Assembly: GCA_964618855.1 (NCBI GenBank) | Contig: CAZUCD010000011.1 | Location: 1-41,974 of the forward strand | DNA: 41,974 nt | Direction: 5' to 3' | From: CAZUCD01 sp964618855 | Lineage (GTDB): Bacteria > Sumerlaeota > Sumerlaeia > SLMS01 > JANRJK01 | Part shown: positions 7,665 to 15,644 of the stretch, piece by piece | How positions within the stretch are numbered: position 1 is the stretch's first letter | Layout of the letters: the number at the start of each line of letters is the position of its first letter | Program-made: the position numbers and the translations under genes | The notes under the pieces: generated by a model | What the model was told of the DNA's origin: nothing | The model's input: the letters and a program-made list of their open reading frames with translations, nothing else | The model's database searches: none

Positions 7665-8294
7665 ATGGCACGTTATACAGGACCCGTAGTGAGACTGATG
7701 AGGCGCGCCGGGCGCGACCTGGCCCTCAAGTCCGTCCGCTCGAAGCAGACGCGCAAGGTTCGCGAGGGGTCGATGACCCCCCCCGGGCAGCACGGCGCGA
7801 TGTCGCGCAAGCCCTCCACCTATGCGACCCAGCTCCGCGAGAAGCAGGCCCTCAAGTGGATCTACGGCGTGATGGAGCGCCAGATGCGCACCTACATGGC
7901 GCGCGCCTCGCGCTACCAGGGCGTCACGGGCACCGTCCTCCTCCAGCTCCTTGAGCGCAGGCTCGACAACGTCGTCTACCGCGCCGGCTACGCCAGCACG
8001 CGGGCCATGGCACGGCAGGTCGTCCGCCACAATCACATCCTCGTGAACGGCAAGCGCGTCAACATCCCGTCCTACGAGGTTCGCGTCGGCGACGTCATCA
8101 GCATCGCCCCCAAGAGCGCGGAGCACCCCGCGATCAAGCAGTCGATCCGCTTTGCCGACGAGGACGGCCGCAAGTCCTGGATCTCCTGGGACGCCGCAGC
8201 CATGAGCGCCACCTTCTCCGCCGTTCCGTCGCGCGACGACCTGAGCGACATCCCCATCAAGGAACAGCTCATCATCGAGCTCTACTCGCGCTGA
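7665..8294 (+). CDS. rpsD: 30S ribosomal protein S4
   Basis: This primary 16S rRNA-binding protein of the small subunit body is 209 residues, a normal length. It begins MARYTGPVVRLMRRAG, the variant without the zinc-binding cysteines (C-minus type). It has TPPGQHG, the S4 domain RRLDNVVYRAGYASTRAMAR...VNGKRVNIPSYEVRVGD at about residues 97-160, and a standard C-terminus (DIPIKEQLIIELYSR). Unusually, it is alone: no rpsM, rpsK, rpoA or rplQ is beside it. The start ATG 7665 has AGGA 12 bases upstream. In the leader, 7578-7586 and 7595-7605 can form a 9-bp hairpin with a two-base bulge; whether this is an S4 autoregulatory element is unknown. A strong terminator follows at 8338-8371. Confidence 0.98.
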   Translation: MARYTGPVVRLMRRAGRDLALKSVRSKQTRKVREGSMTPPGQHGAMSRKPSTYATQLREKQALKWIYGVMERQMRTYMARASRYQGVTGTVLLQLLERRLDNVVYRAGYASTRAMARQVVRHNHILVNGKRVNIPSYEVRVGDVISIAPKSAEHPAIKQSIRFADEDGRKSWISWDAAAMSATFSAVPSRDDLSDIPIKEQLIIELYSR

Positions 8295-8337
8295 TCCGCG
8301 CGGGTCCCCCGGACCGCTTACAACCTCCTCCCTGGAG

Positions 8338-8371
8338 AGAGCCCCCGGCCATCGCGGCCGGGGGCTCTTTT
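8338..8371 (+). terminator. Rho-independent terminator of rpsD
   Basis: Bases 8338-8350 and 8356-8368 form a perfect 13-bp GC-rich stem with the five-base loop ATCGC. The stem's last T at 8368 and 8369-8371 make a TTTT run. It lies 44 bases after the rpsD stop and separates rpsD from the accessory island downstream. Confidence 0.93.
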
Positions 8372-8527
8372 CATGCGGGACCGGCGCCAGCGGGAGGCGC
8401 CGACCATTGAACGCGTTGAGCGTCCGCGCGTGAAAGCGCCGGGGTTTGGCCCGGAATTGCCTGTTGCCGCGGCTGCGCGTGACGGACACATTGCCGCAAT
8501 CCTGCCTGGGGCGGTGAGGCGCGCGCC

Positions 8528-9223
8528 ATGTCTGTCTGGCAAAATCCTCCAGTTCGCGAGGTCCACTTCAGGCTTCACTTTCCTTCCCTCCTCATCGCCG
8601 GAGATGCCTTCATCGGGCAGTTCCAGCTACAGAGGCGCCTTCACGCTCAAGTCCATGTCCAACCGGGTTCGCCGATCGTCGGGTTTCGCTTAAACGACCC
8701 CGCCGATCCAAAGTTTGAGATACTCGCGAATGTGCAAGGAATCGCCTTCATCGAGAAGGGCTACACGGATTGGGCGCTTTTTCGGGCGAAGGTGCTCGAC
8801 TACCTGACGTACTTCCCGGTGCCGACCGAGGACCACTCCTTCATCGGACTCGCCTACATCAACCGCCTCCACTTGGACAGCTACGGCGACGGTCCCCAAC
8901 CCCTGTCGAAACTCTTGGCTTGGGACTTCGGCGGACCTGGATCAGTCCGCGCCAACCAGATGAGGCATCTCAAGTGGAGCACCGACTACCAGATGGGCGG
9001 CAAACGGAACCAACTCCTGCGCGTTGAGGTCTGGAACACGCAAGAAGCCGATACCGAGCCGGATGGCGTGGAATTTGTGAACCTTACATTGGACCGCCGC
9101 ACGGTCGGCGTTGACACAATTCCGGTCGATGCGTTCTTGGACACGGCTCATCGAGAAATCCTGGACGCGCTGACCTCGCTCCTAAGCCCGGACAAACTTC
9201 GACAACTCAAGCAAGGAGAGTGA
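8528..9223 (+). CDS. TIGR04255 family protein
   Basis: The 231-residue product matches my memory of the sporadically distributed TIGR04255 family. It has the N-terminal NPPVREVHFRLHF ('PP[IV]xE[AV]' motif followed by a beta strand), a central GIAFIEKGYTDWALFRAKVLDYLTYF, and a conserved hydrophobic/acidic middle and C-terminal helix. It has no signal peptide or membrane segment. The molecular function of the family is not known to me. The gene starts at ATG 8528 and ends 6 bases before the next gene, with which it clearly forms an operon ending in a Doc toxin. Base composition falls to about 52% G+C (line 8701-8760), against 73% in a line of rpsD, indicating transfer. About 150 bases between the rpsD terminator and this start should contain the promoter; none is obvious. 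Confidence 0.8.
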   Translation: MSVWQNPPVREVHFRLHFPSLLIAGDAFIGQFQLQRRLHAQVHVQPGSPIVGFRLNDPADPKFEILANVQGIAFIEKGYTDWALFRAKVLDYLTYFPVPTEDHSFIGLAYINRLHLDSYGDGPQPLSKLLAWDFGGPGSVRANQMRHLKWSTDYQMGGKRNQLLRVEVWNTQEADTEPDGVEFVNLTLDRRTVGVDTIPVDAFLDTAHREILDALTSLLSPDKLRQLKQGE

Positions 9224-9229
9224 GCCGAC

Positions 9230-9430
9230 GTGGAGATTCTAGACAGGACCTATACAAACCCGGAAGTCGGCCTGTCCCCCGCATTCTGCGACGCATGCCT
9301 CGACGCCCTCTCCCGTGCGGGAGCGTACCGGTTCGTGCACATCGCCGAGCCGAGCATTGATCACGTGCGTGAACAGTCCAAGCGCCTGCTCACGAAGTAT
9401 GAGCCGCTCCACCGGAAACTCGCCGAGTGA
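9230..9430 (+). CDS. Unrecognised 66-residue protein, candidate antitoxin
   Basis: This short gene starts at GTG 9230 with AAGGAG at 9213-9218 (11-base spacing, inside the end of the preceding gene) and ends in the sequence GTGA that also starts the toxin gene. The product is 66 residues, charged, with a predicted C-terminal helix (IDHVREQSKRLLTKYEPLHR). It has two cysteines in AFCDACLDALSRAG. It shows no recognisable Phd, AbrB or ribbon-helix-helix motif. The four-base overlap and the size and place directly before a Doc gene are those of an antitoxin; this role is inferred from context only. It could instead be a small accessory subunit acting with the TIGR04255 protein. Confidence 0.75.
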   Translation: MEILDRTYTNPEVGLSPAFCDACLDALSRAGAYRFVHIAEPSIDHVREQSKRLLTKYEPLHRKLAE

Positions 9431-9822
9431 TTGTAAGCCTGAGTGTCGGGCACCTCCGTGCGATGCACGAGGAGGCGCTCGATGCTCTCGGAGGGGAACC
9501 AGGGATCATCGCCGGCGGCGAGGAGAAGTTGGATTCCGCGCTCCGTTCCACATTGCTCGAGGTCGATCTCACCCAGAATTGGGAGCCAGTGCACGTTGCA
9601 TCCCAGATTTGCATTAGGATCGCGAGGGCTCACGCATTCGTGGATGGGAACAAACGAGTCGCGGTGCTCGCCCTCCAGTTTGTTCTGGGAGCAAATGGAC
9701 TGGAACTCATCGAAGAGCGACAGTTGGAACTCTACGAAGCTCTCATCGCCATGATTACACATGAGGTGGACGAGCATGGATTCGAGGAAAGGGTTCGCAA
9801 CCTGTTCCGTCCACCTGCTTGA
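9427..9822 (+). CDS. doc: Type II toxin, death-on-curing (Doc/Fic) family
   Basis: The 131-residue product is a Fic-fold protein of the Doc branch. Characterised Doc of phage P1 phosphorylates and inactivates EF-Tu and is neutralised by a small partner. The Fic/Doc motif HAFVDGNKR is at residues 69-77, with His69, Asp73, Asn75 and Arg77 in place. The usual N-terminal part (HEEALDALGGEPGI and DSALRSTLLE) and the C-terminal ITHEVDEHGFEERVRNLF helices are present, so the gene looks intact. It starts with GTG 9427, overlapping the stop of the 66-residue protein by four bases, which indicates translational coupling. G+C is about 53% (line 9601-9660). In P1 Doc the loop has Ala where this has Gly, so kinase or AMP-transfer activity cannot be decided from sequence. 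Confidence 0.93.
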   Translation: MIVSLSVGHLRAMHEEALDALGGEPGIIAGGEEKLDSALRSTLLEVDLTQNWEPVHVASQICIRIARAHAFVDGNKRVAVLALQFVLGANGLELIEERQLELYEALIAMITHEVDEHGFEERVRNLFRPPA

Positions 9823-9872
9823 ATCGGCCGCATCAGGCACCGACGACTCCCACCGCGATCCCGGGGCTACCC

Positions 9873-11036
9873 CTACTCGGCCCCAGAAAACAGCGCGTCC
9901 GCGTACTGGACCGGGTCGAAATCCCGCAGATCGTCCGCGCCCTCTCCCACGCCGATCAGCGTCACTGGAATCTCGAACATGTCCCGGATTGAAATCAGGA
10001 TGCCACCCTTCGCCGTGCCGTCCAGTTTCGTCATGATGAGCCCGTTCAGCGCCACGGCCTTGGAGAACTGGCGGACCTGTTCGATGGCGTTCTGCCCCGT
10101 GGTCGCATCAATGACGAGGAGCGTCTCGTGCGGCGCCTCGGGGATCTTCTTCCTGATGACGCGCTCGACCTTCGCGAGTTCCGCCATGAGGTTGCTCTTG
10201 GTGTGCAGGCGCCCGGCGGTGTCCACGAAGACGATGTCCATCTTCTCGCGGATGGCACGGTCGAGGGCGTCATAGGCGAGCGCCCCCGCGTCCGCGCCGT
10301 GCTCACCCTTCGCGAAGGCGACGCCGGTGCGCTGCGACCAGAGCTCGAGCTGCTCCACCGCCGCCGCGCGGAACGTGTCCCCGGCCACGAGCATCGTGCG
10401 CATCCCCATCCGCGCGCACCGCTGCGCCATCTTCCCTATCGTCGTCGTCTTGCCGACGCCGTTCACCCCGACCACCAGGACGACGTACGGGGGCTTCGTC
10501 GTCGAGGGGTCGAATGGCCGCGCCGACTTGAGGAGTATTGCCCGGATTTCGGCCTTCACCGCCTCGATGATTGCATCGCGCCCCTCGATCTTCTCGGACC
10601 GGGCGCGCTTGCGCAGGCGCTCGATCACCTTGGTCGTCGTCTCGAACGAAACGTCGCTCTGGATCAGGATCTCCTCGATGGTCTCGAGGGTTTCCTCGTC
10701 CAGCTTCGCGCCGAGGCCGATGGCGCCGAGCATCCTGCCGACGAGCGACTGGCTCGCCTTGCCGATGCGCTCGGCGAGGCGCGCGAACCAGCCCTTCTCC
10801 TCCGCGTCCACTTCCTCGGGGACCGGGGGTTGATCCGCCTCCGGCGCTCCCTCCCCACCGCCGAACAGGCGCTTGAGGAACCCGCGCTTGGGCGCGGCCG
10901 CTGTGGCTTCGGCCTGAGGTTCCGCGGGGGGCGCGGGAGCGGCTGGTTCCGCCGGTGCGGCCCCGGGCGCAGCCTCCTTCGCTTTCCAGTCGATGATCCG
11001 GGAGAAAAACCCGGGCTTGCGTTGTTCGTCGGCCAA
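9873..11036 (-). CDS. ftsY: Signal recognition particle receptor FtsY
   Basis: This SRP GTPase receptor docks ribosome-nascent chain complexes to the Sec translocon at the inner membrane. The 387-residue protein starts with a basic amphipathic segment (DEQRKPGFFSRIIDWKAKE). An Ala/Pro-rich linker and a second similar basic patch (PKRGFLKRLFGG) follow, then the helical N domain and the G domain. The G domain has GVNGVGKTTTIGK (G1), DTFRAAAVEQL (G2), DTAGRLH (G3) and TKLDGTAKGG (G4). The end EGADDLRDFDPVQYADALF is typical. The start TTG 11036 is chosen because GGGGAG lies 10 bases upstream. Longer in-frame starts would read through the hairpin pair at 11061-11110 and encode only low-complexity residues. 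Alternative: ATG 11114. Confidence 0.96.
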   Translation of the reverse strand: MADEQRKPGFFSRIIDWKAKEAAPGAAPAEPAAPAPPAEPQAEATAAAPKRGFLKRLFGGGEGAPEADQPPVPEEVDAEEKGWFARLAERIGKASQSLVGRMLGAIGLGAKLDEETLETIEEILIQSDVSFETTTKVIERLRKRARSEKIEGRDAIIEAVKAEIRAILLKSARPFDPSTTKPPYVVLVVGVNGVGKTTTIGKMAQRCARMGMRTMLVAGDTFRAAAVEQLELWSQRTGVAFAKGEHGADAGALAYDALDRAIREKMDIVFVDTAGRLHTKSNLMAELAKVERVIRKKIPEAPHETLLVIDATTGQNAIEQVRQFSKAVALNGLIMTKLDGTAKGGILISIRDMFEIPVTLIGVGEGADDLRDFDPVQYADALFSGAE

Positions 11037-11060
11037 GGCGGGCGGACTCCCCAAGGACTG

Positions 11061-11110
11061 GCCGGAACGGCATGCTCCGGCGACCTTTGGACTCGGGCGG
11101 GACGCCCGAG
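11061..11110. repeat. Two adjacent GC-rich hairpins, REP/BIME-like
   Basis: GCCGGA (11061-11066) pairs with TCCGGC (11076-11081) around a nine-base loop. Eleven bases further, CTCGGGCG (11092-11099) pairs perfectly with CGCCCGAG (11103-11110) around a three-base loop. They lie in the 171-base gap between divergent ftsY and the MBOAT gene. The arrangement, two palindromes in a short non-coding block, resembles repetitive extragenic palindromes. A second copy was not found in this window, so the repeat nature is inferred. Confidence 0.45.
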
Positions 11111-11207
11111 CCATACACGCGCAGGCGGGTGGTGATGGGGCACGGCCGCGGGGCACCGCAACGCTTTTGCTTTGGCCCCGTGGGATTCAAGGGGCGCAAT
11201 CCCCCCC

Positions 11208-12626
11208 ATGCTCTTCAACTCGCTCGAGTTTGCCATCTTCCTCCCGTTGGTCCTCCTGGCGTACTATGCGCTCGGACTGCGCGGACAGAACCGGCTGCTT
11301 CTCGCCGCGAGCCTCTTCTTCTACGGGTGGTGGGACTGGAGGTTCCTGGGACTCGTCGCGCTCTCCGCGGGCATCGACTATGTCGCGGGGCTGAGGATCG
11401 ACGGCAACGACGACGAGAAGTCGCGCTGGCGCTGGCTCTGGGCCAGCATGGGCGCAAACCTCGGCATCCTCGGCTTCTTCAAGTACTTCAATTTCTTCAC
11501 GGGGTCTGCGGTCGAGGCCCTCCGCGCGCTGGGCTTCTCCGCCGGCGCCCCCACGCTCGAGATCATACTCCCAGTCGGCATCTCGTTCTACACCTTCCAG
11601 TCGATGTCCTACACGATCGACGTTTGGCGCCGGCACATCAGGGCAATCAGGCGCGCCGAGGATTTCTTCCTCTTCGTCATGTACTTCCCCCAACTCGTGG
11701 CGGGGCCCATCGAGCGCGTCGAGAACCTGCACCCGCAGCTCGTGCGGCCGCGGTCCATCGCCGGCAGGGCGATCAGGTCCGGGCTCTGGATGATCGCCCT
11801 CGGCCTCTTCAAGAAGTGCGTGCTCGCGGACAACGTTGCCGTCGTGGCGGACAAGGCGTTCGACCACGCCGGGGTGCTCCCCGCGGGCTACCTGCTGAGC
11901 GGCGTCTACGCGTTCGCCATCCAGATCTACTGCGACTTCTCGGGCTACAGCGACATCGCGCGCGGCTCGAGCAGGCTGCTCGGCATCGAGCTCATGGAGA
12001 ACTTCAACCAGCCCCACTACTCGCGCAACATCACCGAGTTCTGGAGGCGTTGGCACATATCACTGTCGATATGGCTCAGGGACTATCTTTACATCCCGCT
12101 TGGCGGCAACAGGCACGGCAGGCTGCGGACCGACCGCAACCTGATGGCGACGATGCTCCTGGGCGGGCTTTGGCACGGTGCGAACTGGACGTTCGTGGCG
12201 TGGGGGGGGCTGCACGGGCTGTACCTGATTGTCCACAAGCTGTTCACCGCCGACCGCCCCCGCGTGCCGGGGGACTCCGGGTTCGATTCCCCGCGTGCGG
12301 CGCTCAGGTCGATCGCCTCCATCGCACTCACCTTTCACGCCGTGTGCCTGACGTGGGTCTTCTTCCGCGCGGATGGGATCGGCGCCGCACTGGCGTACAT
12401 CGCGAGGCTGGCCTCCGGCACGGACGGATGGGCGGTTCACGGCGGCGTCCTGGCCGCCATGGCTGTGTGCGCAGGCCTGGACTTCCTGCCATGGCGGAGG
12501 CGCGATCACGACGCGATCTTCAGGCTCGGCCCCGCCTGGGCGTTCGCGAGTTTCTGGACCATGATCCTCGCACTCTACTTTCTTGGGAGGTTCGAGCGCG
12601 ATGCATTCATCTACTTCGCCTTCTGA
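11208..12626 (+). CDS. MBOAT family O-acyltransferase (AlgI/PatA-like)
   Basis: This polytopic membrane acyltransferase moves acyl groups, usually acetyl, across the membrane for O-acylation of a secreted polysaccharide or peptidoglycan. The 472-residue protein has the AlgI pattern: MLFNSLEFAIFLPLVLLAYY, then SLFFYGWWDWRFL, PVGISFYTFQSMSYTIDVWR, PQLVAGPIER and DFSGYSDIARG. NITEFWRRWHISLS and LGGLWHGANWTFVAWGGLHG follow, with candidate catalytic His323 and conserved His336. The start ATG 11208 is favoured because it gives the canonical MLFNS terminus; upstream residues are low complexity. Its end overlaps the SGNH gene by 26 bases, giving the well-known MBOAT+SGNH pair. No polysaccharide synthase is next to it, so the acceptor is unknown. 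Confidence 0.93.
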   Translation: MLFNSLEFAIFLPLVLLAYYALGLRGQNRLLLAASLFFYGWWDWRFLGLVALSAGIDYVAGLRIDGNDDEKSRWRWLWASMGANLGILGFFKYFNFFTGSAVEALRALGFSAGAPTLEIILPVGISFYTFQSMSYTIDVWRRHIRAIRRAEDFFLFVMYFPQLVAGPIERVENLHPQLVRPRSIAGRAIRSGLWMIALGLFKKCVLADNVAVVADKAFDHAGVLPAGYLLSGVYAFAIQIYCDFSGYSDIARGSSRLLGIELMENFNQPHYSRNITEFWRRWHISLSIWLRDYLYIPLGGNRHGRLRTDRNLMATMLLGGLWHGANWTFVAWGGLHGLYLIVHKLFTADRPRVPGDSGFDSPRAALRSIASIALTFHAVCLTWVFFRADGIGAALAYIARLASGTDGWAVHGGVLAAMAVCAGLDFLPWRRRDHDAIFRLGPAWAFASFWTMILALYFLGRFERDAFIYFAF

Positions 12627-13695
12627 CGGCGGCGCGGAGCCCGGCGTGCCCCCTCCGCACCGCACGCTTGTGCTCGATCGGACCGACGCCGCGGCCTTCG
12701 CGAGGTTCGCCGCGGCCAGCCTCGTCCTGCTGCTGGTGCTGGAGGGCGTTCTCCGCGTGGCGGCGCCGCGCATCCGCCACTTCGACATTGTCGAGTTCCC
12801 CTTCGAGCAGGGGAAGAAGCGGTTCCGCCTCGCCGAGCTCGTGCGCTCCGGCGCGCAGCCGGACGTGCTGTTTGCCGGCGACTCGACGATCGAGACCGGC
12901 GTCTCGCCGCGCGAGTTCTCGGCCGTCGCCCCCGGTCGCCCCTCAGCTTTCAACTACGCATCGGGCGCGAACAACGCGGAGTTCGCCCGCCACGTCGTGC
13001 GCGATGCCCTGGAGAATCTCGGCGCGAAGCCGCGCCTGCTCGTGTTCGGGTGGAGCTACGTCGTCTTCGGCGGCAAGGACCCGGCGGCGCCGGGCGCACG
13101 GGAGAAGCATCTCGCGCTCGCCGGCATGCGCCGGATTTCCGGGCACGCACGCCCCGCGGACCACATGCGCCTCTGGACGGACCGCGACGTGATTCGGTCC
13201 ATGGTCGAGCACGGCCCGCCGTGGACCGCGTCACCCGGTGAACTCATCGAACACGAAGGCTGGGTGCGGTTTCCCAAGCCATTCGGCGACCATCCGAAGG
13301 CGGACCGCGACGCATTCGGCAGGCTCGTCTCCGACGCCCTCGCCGTCTACGAGATCACCCCCGAAGTCCGCGCACACGCCGCGGCCACGTTCGACGAGTT
13401 GGCAGCGTCCGGTGTCCCGACGGTGTTCATACTGACACCCGTGAGCCCCGAGATGCGCGACTATGACCCGCGCATCGACGACGTGCTTGCCGCCGTGCGC
13501 CGGGAGATTCTCCCGATGGCGCGGGCCCGTGGACTGCGGGTGATCGATGCATCGGCGGCGCAGGGATATGAGCCGCGCCAGTTCATGGACCTGATGCACC
13601 TGAATCAGGAAGGTGCCGTGGCCTTCTCGCGATGGCTGGCCGCGCAGCCGGAGATGATCCAGCCCCCGCCGAGCACACGCTCCCCCTCGTCGTAG
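12601..13695 (+). CDS. SGNH/GDSL-like protein paired with MBOAT (AlgJ/AlgX-type)
   Basis: This 364-residue protein is predicted to be anchored by one N-terminal helix (FAAASLVLLLVLEGVLRVAA, residues 36-55), with the rest outside the inner membrane. It has GDST at residues 93-96 with Ser95 as candidate nucleophile, and DLMHLNQEG near the end with Asp330 and His333. These make up an SGNH hydrolase-type triad. In AlgJ/AlgX and PatB systems such proteins transfer the acetyl group delivered by the MBOAT protein onto the glycan. The start ATG 12601 has GGGAGG 10 bases upstream and overlaps the MBOAT gene by 26 bases. Its 3' end overlaps convergent mnmA by 91 bases, more than usual. Confidence 0.87.
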   Translation: MHSSTSPSDGGAEPGVPPPHRTLVLDRTDAAAFARFAAASLVLLLVLEGVLRVAAPRIRHFDIVEFPFEQGKKRFRLAELVRSGAQPDVLFAGDSTIETGVSPREFSAVAPGRPSAFNYASGANNAEFARHVVRDALENLGAKPRLLVFGWSYVVFGGKDPAAPGAREKHLALAGMRRISGHARPADHMRLWTDRDVIRSMVEHGPPWTASPGELIEHEGWVRFPKPFGDHPKADRDAFGRLVSDALAVYEITPEVRAHAAATFDELAASGVPTVFILTPVSPEMRDYDPRIDDVLAAVRREILPMARARGLRVIDASAAQGYEPRQFMDLMHLNQEGAVAFSRWLAAQPEMIQPPPSTRSPSS

Positions 13696-14759
13696 AAGAC
13701 GACGGCCTGGCCGGGGGAAACCGCCGCCTGCGGCGTGTCGAAGTCCACGTGCGCCGTCCCGTCCGACACTCGAACCGTGCTCCACACGGCGGGGTGCCTG
13801 TGGCGGATCTGCACCATGGCGCGAAACTCCGCGGAAGCACCCGCCGGCTCGCGCATGCCCATCCAAACCAGGCCATCGGCGGCCAGGCCCGTGGAGAGGA
13901 TCGCCTCGCGCGGGCCCACGATGATGTTCCGGCTCTCCGCATCAATCCCCACGACGTAGAGCGGCTCGCGTCCCTGAACGGGGAGCCCGCGCCGCTGGCC
14001 GACCGTGTAGAACGCGATCCCCTCGTGTTCACCGAGGACCTCGCCATGCAGGGAGAGCACGCGGCCGCGGGGCATCTCGATGCCGCGCTCGGCGAACCGG
14101 CGGCGCAGGAAGGCCCTGTAGTCGTTCGCGGGGATGAAGCAGATTTCCTGCGACTCGGGCTTCTCGGCCGTGGGCAGCCCCGCGGCGCGTGCGCGCTCGC
14201 GGACTTCGGGCTTCGTCATCCCGCCAAGGGGCAGCACCAGTCGCTCGAGCTGCCACTGCCCCAGCCCGTAGAGGTAGTACGTCTGGTCCTTGTTCCGGTC
14301 CGCCGCGCGTGCGAGGGCCCACCGTTCCTCCCCGGGCATGAGCACGCGCCGCGCATAGTGGCCCGTCGCGACATGGGAGCACCCCCAGAGCGCCGCCTTC
14401 TCCATCAGCAGGCCGAGCTTCACGTGGTTGTTGCAGAGCACGCATGGGTTGGGCGTTCGCCCGCCCATGTAGGCCCGGACGAACGGATCGATCACGTCCC
14501 TGTCGAAGTCGTGTTCGACGTCCAGCACGTAGAACGGGAATCCGCAGCGTTCCGCGACGGCGCGTGCATCGCGCGCGTCGGTGGGGGAGCAGCACGTGCG
14601 AATCCGCGCCCCGAGCGCCTTTTCCTCCGCGCTGAGCCGATGCGTGCGCATGTTGACGCCGACGACGCCGTACCCCGCCTCGTGCATCAGCAGGGCGGTG
14701 AGCGACGAATCGACGCCGCCGCTCATGGCGACAAGCACGCGCGATCCCGCCGGCGGCAT
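13605..14759 (-). CDS. mnmA: tRNA-specific 2-thiouridylase MnmA
   Basis: This ATP-dependent enzyme forms 2-thiouridine at wobble position 34 of Lys, Glu and Gln tRNAs, using persulfide sulfur. With start ATG 14759 (GGAG six bases upstream) it has 384 residues. Starting at ATG 14783 would add eight. SGGVDSS (13-19) is the PP-loop. TPNPCVLCNNHVK contains catalytic Cys106, and SQEICFIP contains the second catalytic cysteine, Cys207. ATGHYAR, DQTYYLYGL and VGQRRGLPV are family motifs. The C-terminal tail (GCAASHREKATAPS) is encoded in the 91-base overlap with the SGNH gene. It follows surE by 17-41 bases, so the two are likely one unit. Confidence 0.96.
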   Translation of the reverse strand: MPPAGSRVLVAMSGGVDSSLTALLMHEAGYGVVGVNMRTHRLSAEEKALGARIRTCCSPTDARDARAVAERCGFPFYVLDVEHDFDRDVIDPFVRAYMGGRTPNPCVLCNNHVKLGLLMEKAALWGCSHVATGHYARRVLMPGEERWALARAADRNKDQTYYLYGLGQWQLERLVLPLGGMTKPEVRERARAAGLPTAEKPESQEICFIPANDYRAFLRRRFAERGIEMPRGRVLSLHGEVLGEHEGIAFYTVGQRRGLPVQGREPLYVVGIDAESRNIIVGPREAILSTGLAADGLVWMGMREPAGASAEFRAMVQIRHRHPAVWSTVRVSDGTAHVDFDTPQAAVSPGQAVVFYDEGERVLGGGWIISGCAASHREKATAPS

Positions 14760-14800
14760 GAAGTTCTCCGGGGTGGCGCCCATGTCCGTGCCCGCGGGCC

Positions 14801-15613
14801 CTACGCCTTCACCGAGCGGAGGCAGCCGTTCCAGGAGTCCTCGAGCGCCTCCTGCGCGGCGCGCGGGATGTCGATCGTCAGGTCCGTGTTCAGCAGCGAC
14901 AGCACGGCATAGCCCTCGTCCATCACCAGGTCGTCGCTATCCGGCGCCTCCTTCGACTGAACGAGCGTCTTGCCCACGTTGCGGAAGATGCGCGCCTCCC
15001 CCTCCGTTCGCTGCACGGCGAACTCGTCCGTGAAGAACGAGGTTCCCTGGCGTGCAAAACGAATCCCACGCATGTCCGAGGGCCTGGCGTTCGGCAGGTT
15101 GAAGTTCCAGAAAGTGCGCGGCGTCCACGTCTGCGCGAGCAGCCACGGGATCAGCGAGACAACGACGGCGGCGGTGGATTCGAACTCCAGCCGCGCGTCC
15201 CCGGGGCGGCGCCAGATCGACGTCGCCATCGCACGCAGGCCAAAGAACGCCGCCTCGATCGCGCATCCGACCGTCCCGGAGTAGAAGACCGAGTTCCCCA
15301 CGTTGCAGCCCGGGTTGATGCCCGAGAGGACGAGGTCCGGCTGCCAGTCATCAAGCGAGGTCTGGGCGAACTTGACGCAGTCGGCCGGCATGCCGTCCAC
15401 GGCCCAACCCCAGATGGAGCCGTCCCCGCGGCGGCGGGGCTCGACGCGCATCTCCTGCGTCAGGGACAGCCCGCAGCCGCTCCCGCTGCGCTCGCGGAAG
15501 GGAGCGACCGCCAGCACCTCGTACTCGGGGTGTCCGTCGAGAGCCGCGTGCATGGCCTTCATGCCGGGAGCGTCGATGCCGTCGTCGTTCGTCAGGAGGA
15601 TGCGCTTGCGCAT
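14801..15613 (-). CDS. surE: 5'/3'-nucleotidase SurE
   Basis: SurE is a divalent metal-dependent phosphatase acting on nucleoside 5'- and 3'-monophosphates, with a role in stationary-phase survival in E. coli. The 270-residue product has all metal ligands: Asp10 and Asp11 in LLTNDDGIDAPG, Ser43 in RERSGSGCGLS and Asn100 in LSGINPGCNVG. GMPADCVK and FYSGTVGCAIEA are also conserved. The C-terminus (DLTIDIPRAAQEALEDS) is normal. It lies 31 bases downstream of the tRNA-Leu gene on the same strand and upstream of mnmA, so a tRNA-surE-mnmA transcript is possible. No clear Shine-Dalgarno is seen before ATG 15613. Confidence 0.95.
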   Translation of the reverse strand: MRKRILLTNDDGIDAPGMKAMHAALDGHPEYEVLAVAPFRERSGSGCGLSLTQEMRVEPRRRGDGSIWGWAVDGMPADCVKFAQTSLDDWQPDLVLSGINPGCNVGNSVFYSGTVGCAIEAAFFGLRAMATSIWRRPGDARLEFESTAAVVVSLIPWLLAQTWTPRTFWNFNLPNARPSDMRGIRFARQGTSFFTDEFAVQRTEGEARIFRNVGKTLVQSKEAPDSDDLVMDEGYAVLSLLNTDLTIDIPRAAQEALEDSWNGCLRSVKA

Positions 15614-15644
15614 GGTGATTCGGGGTGGACCAGCCTGGTGGGTA

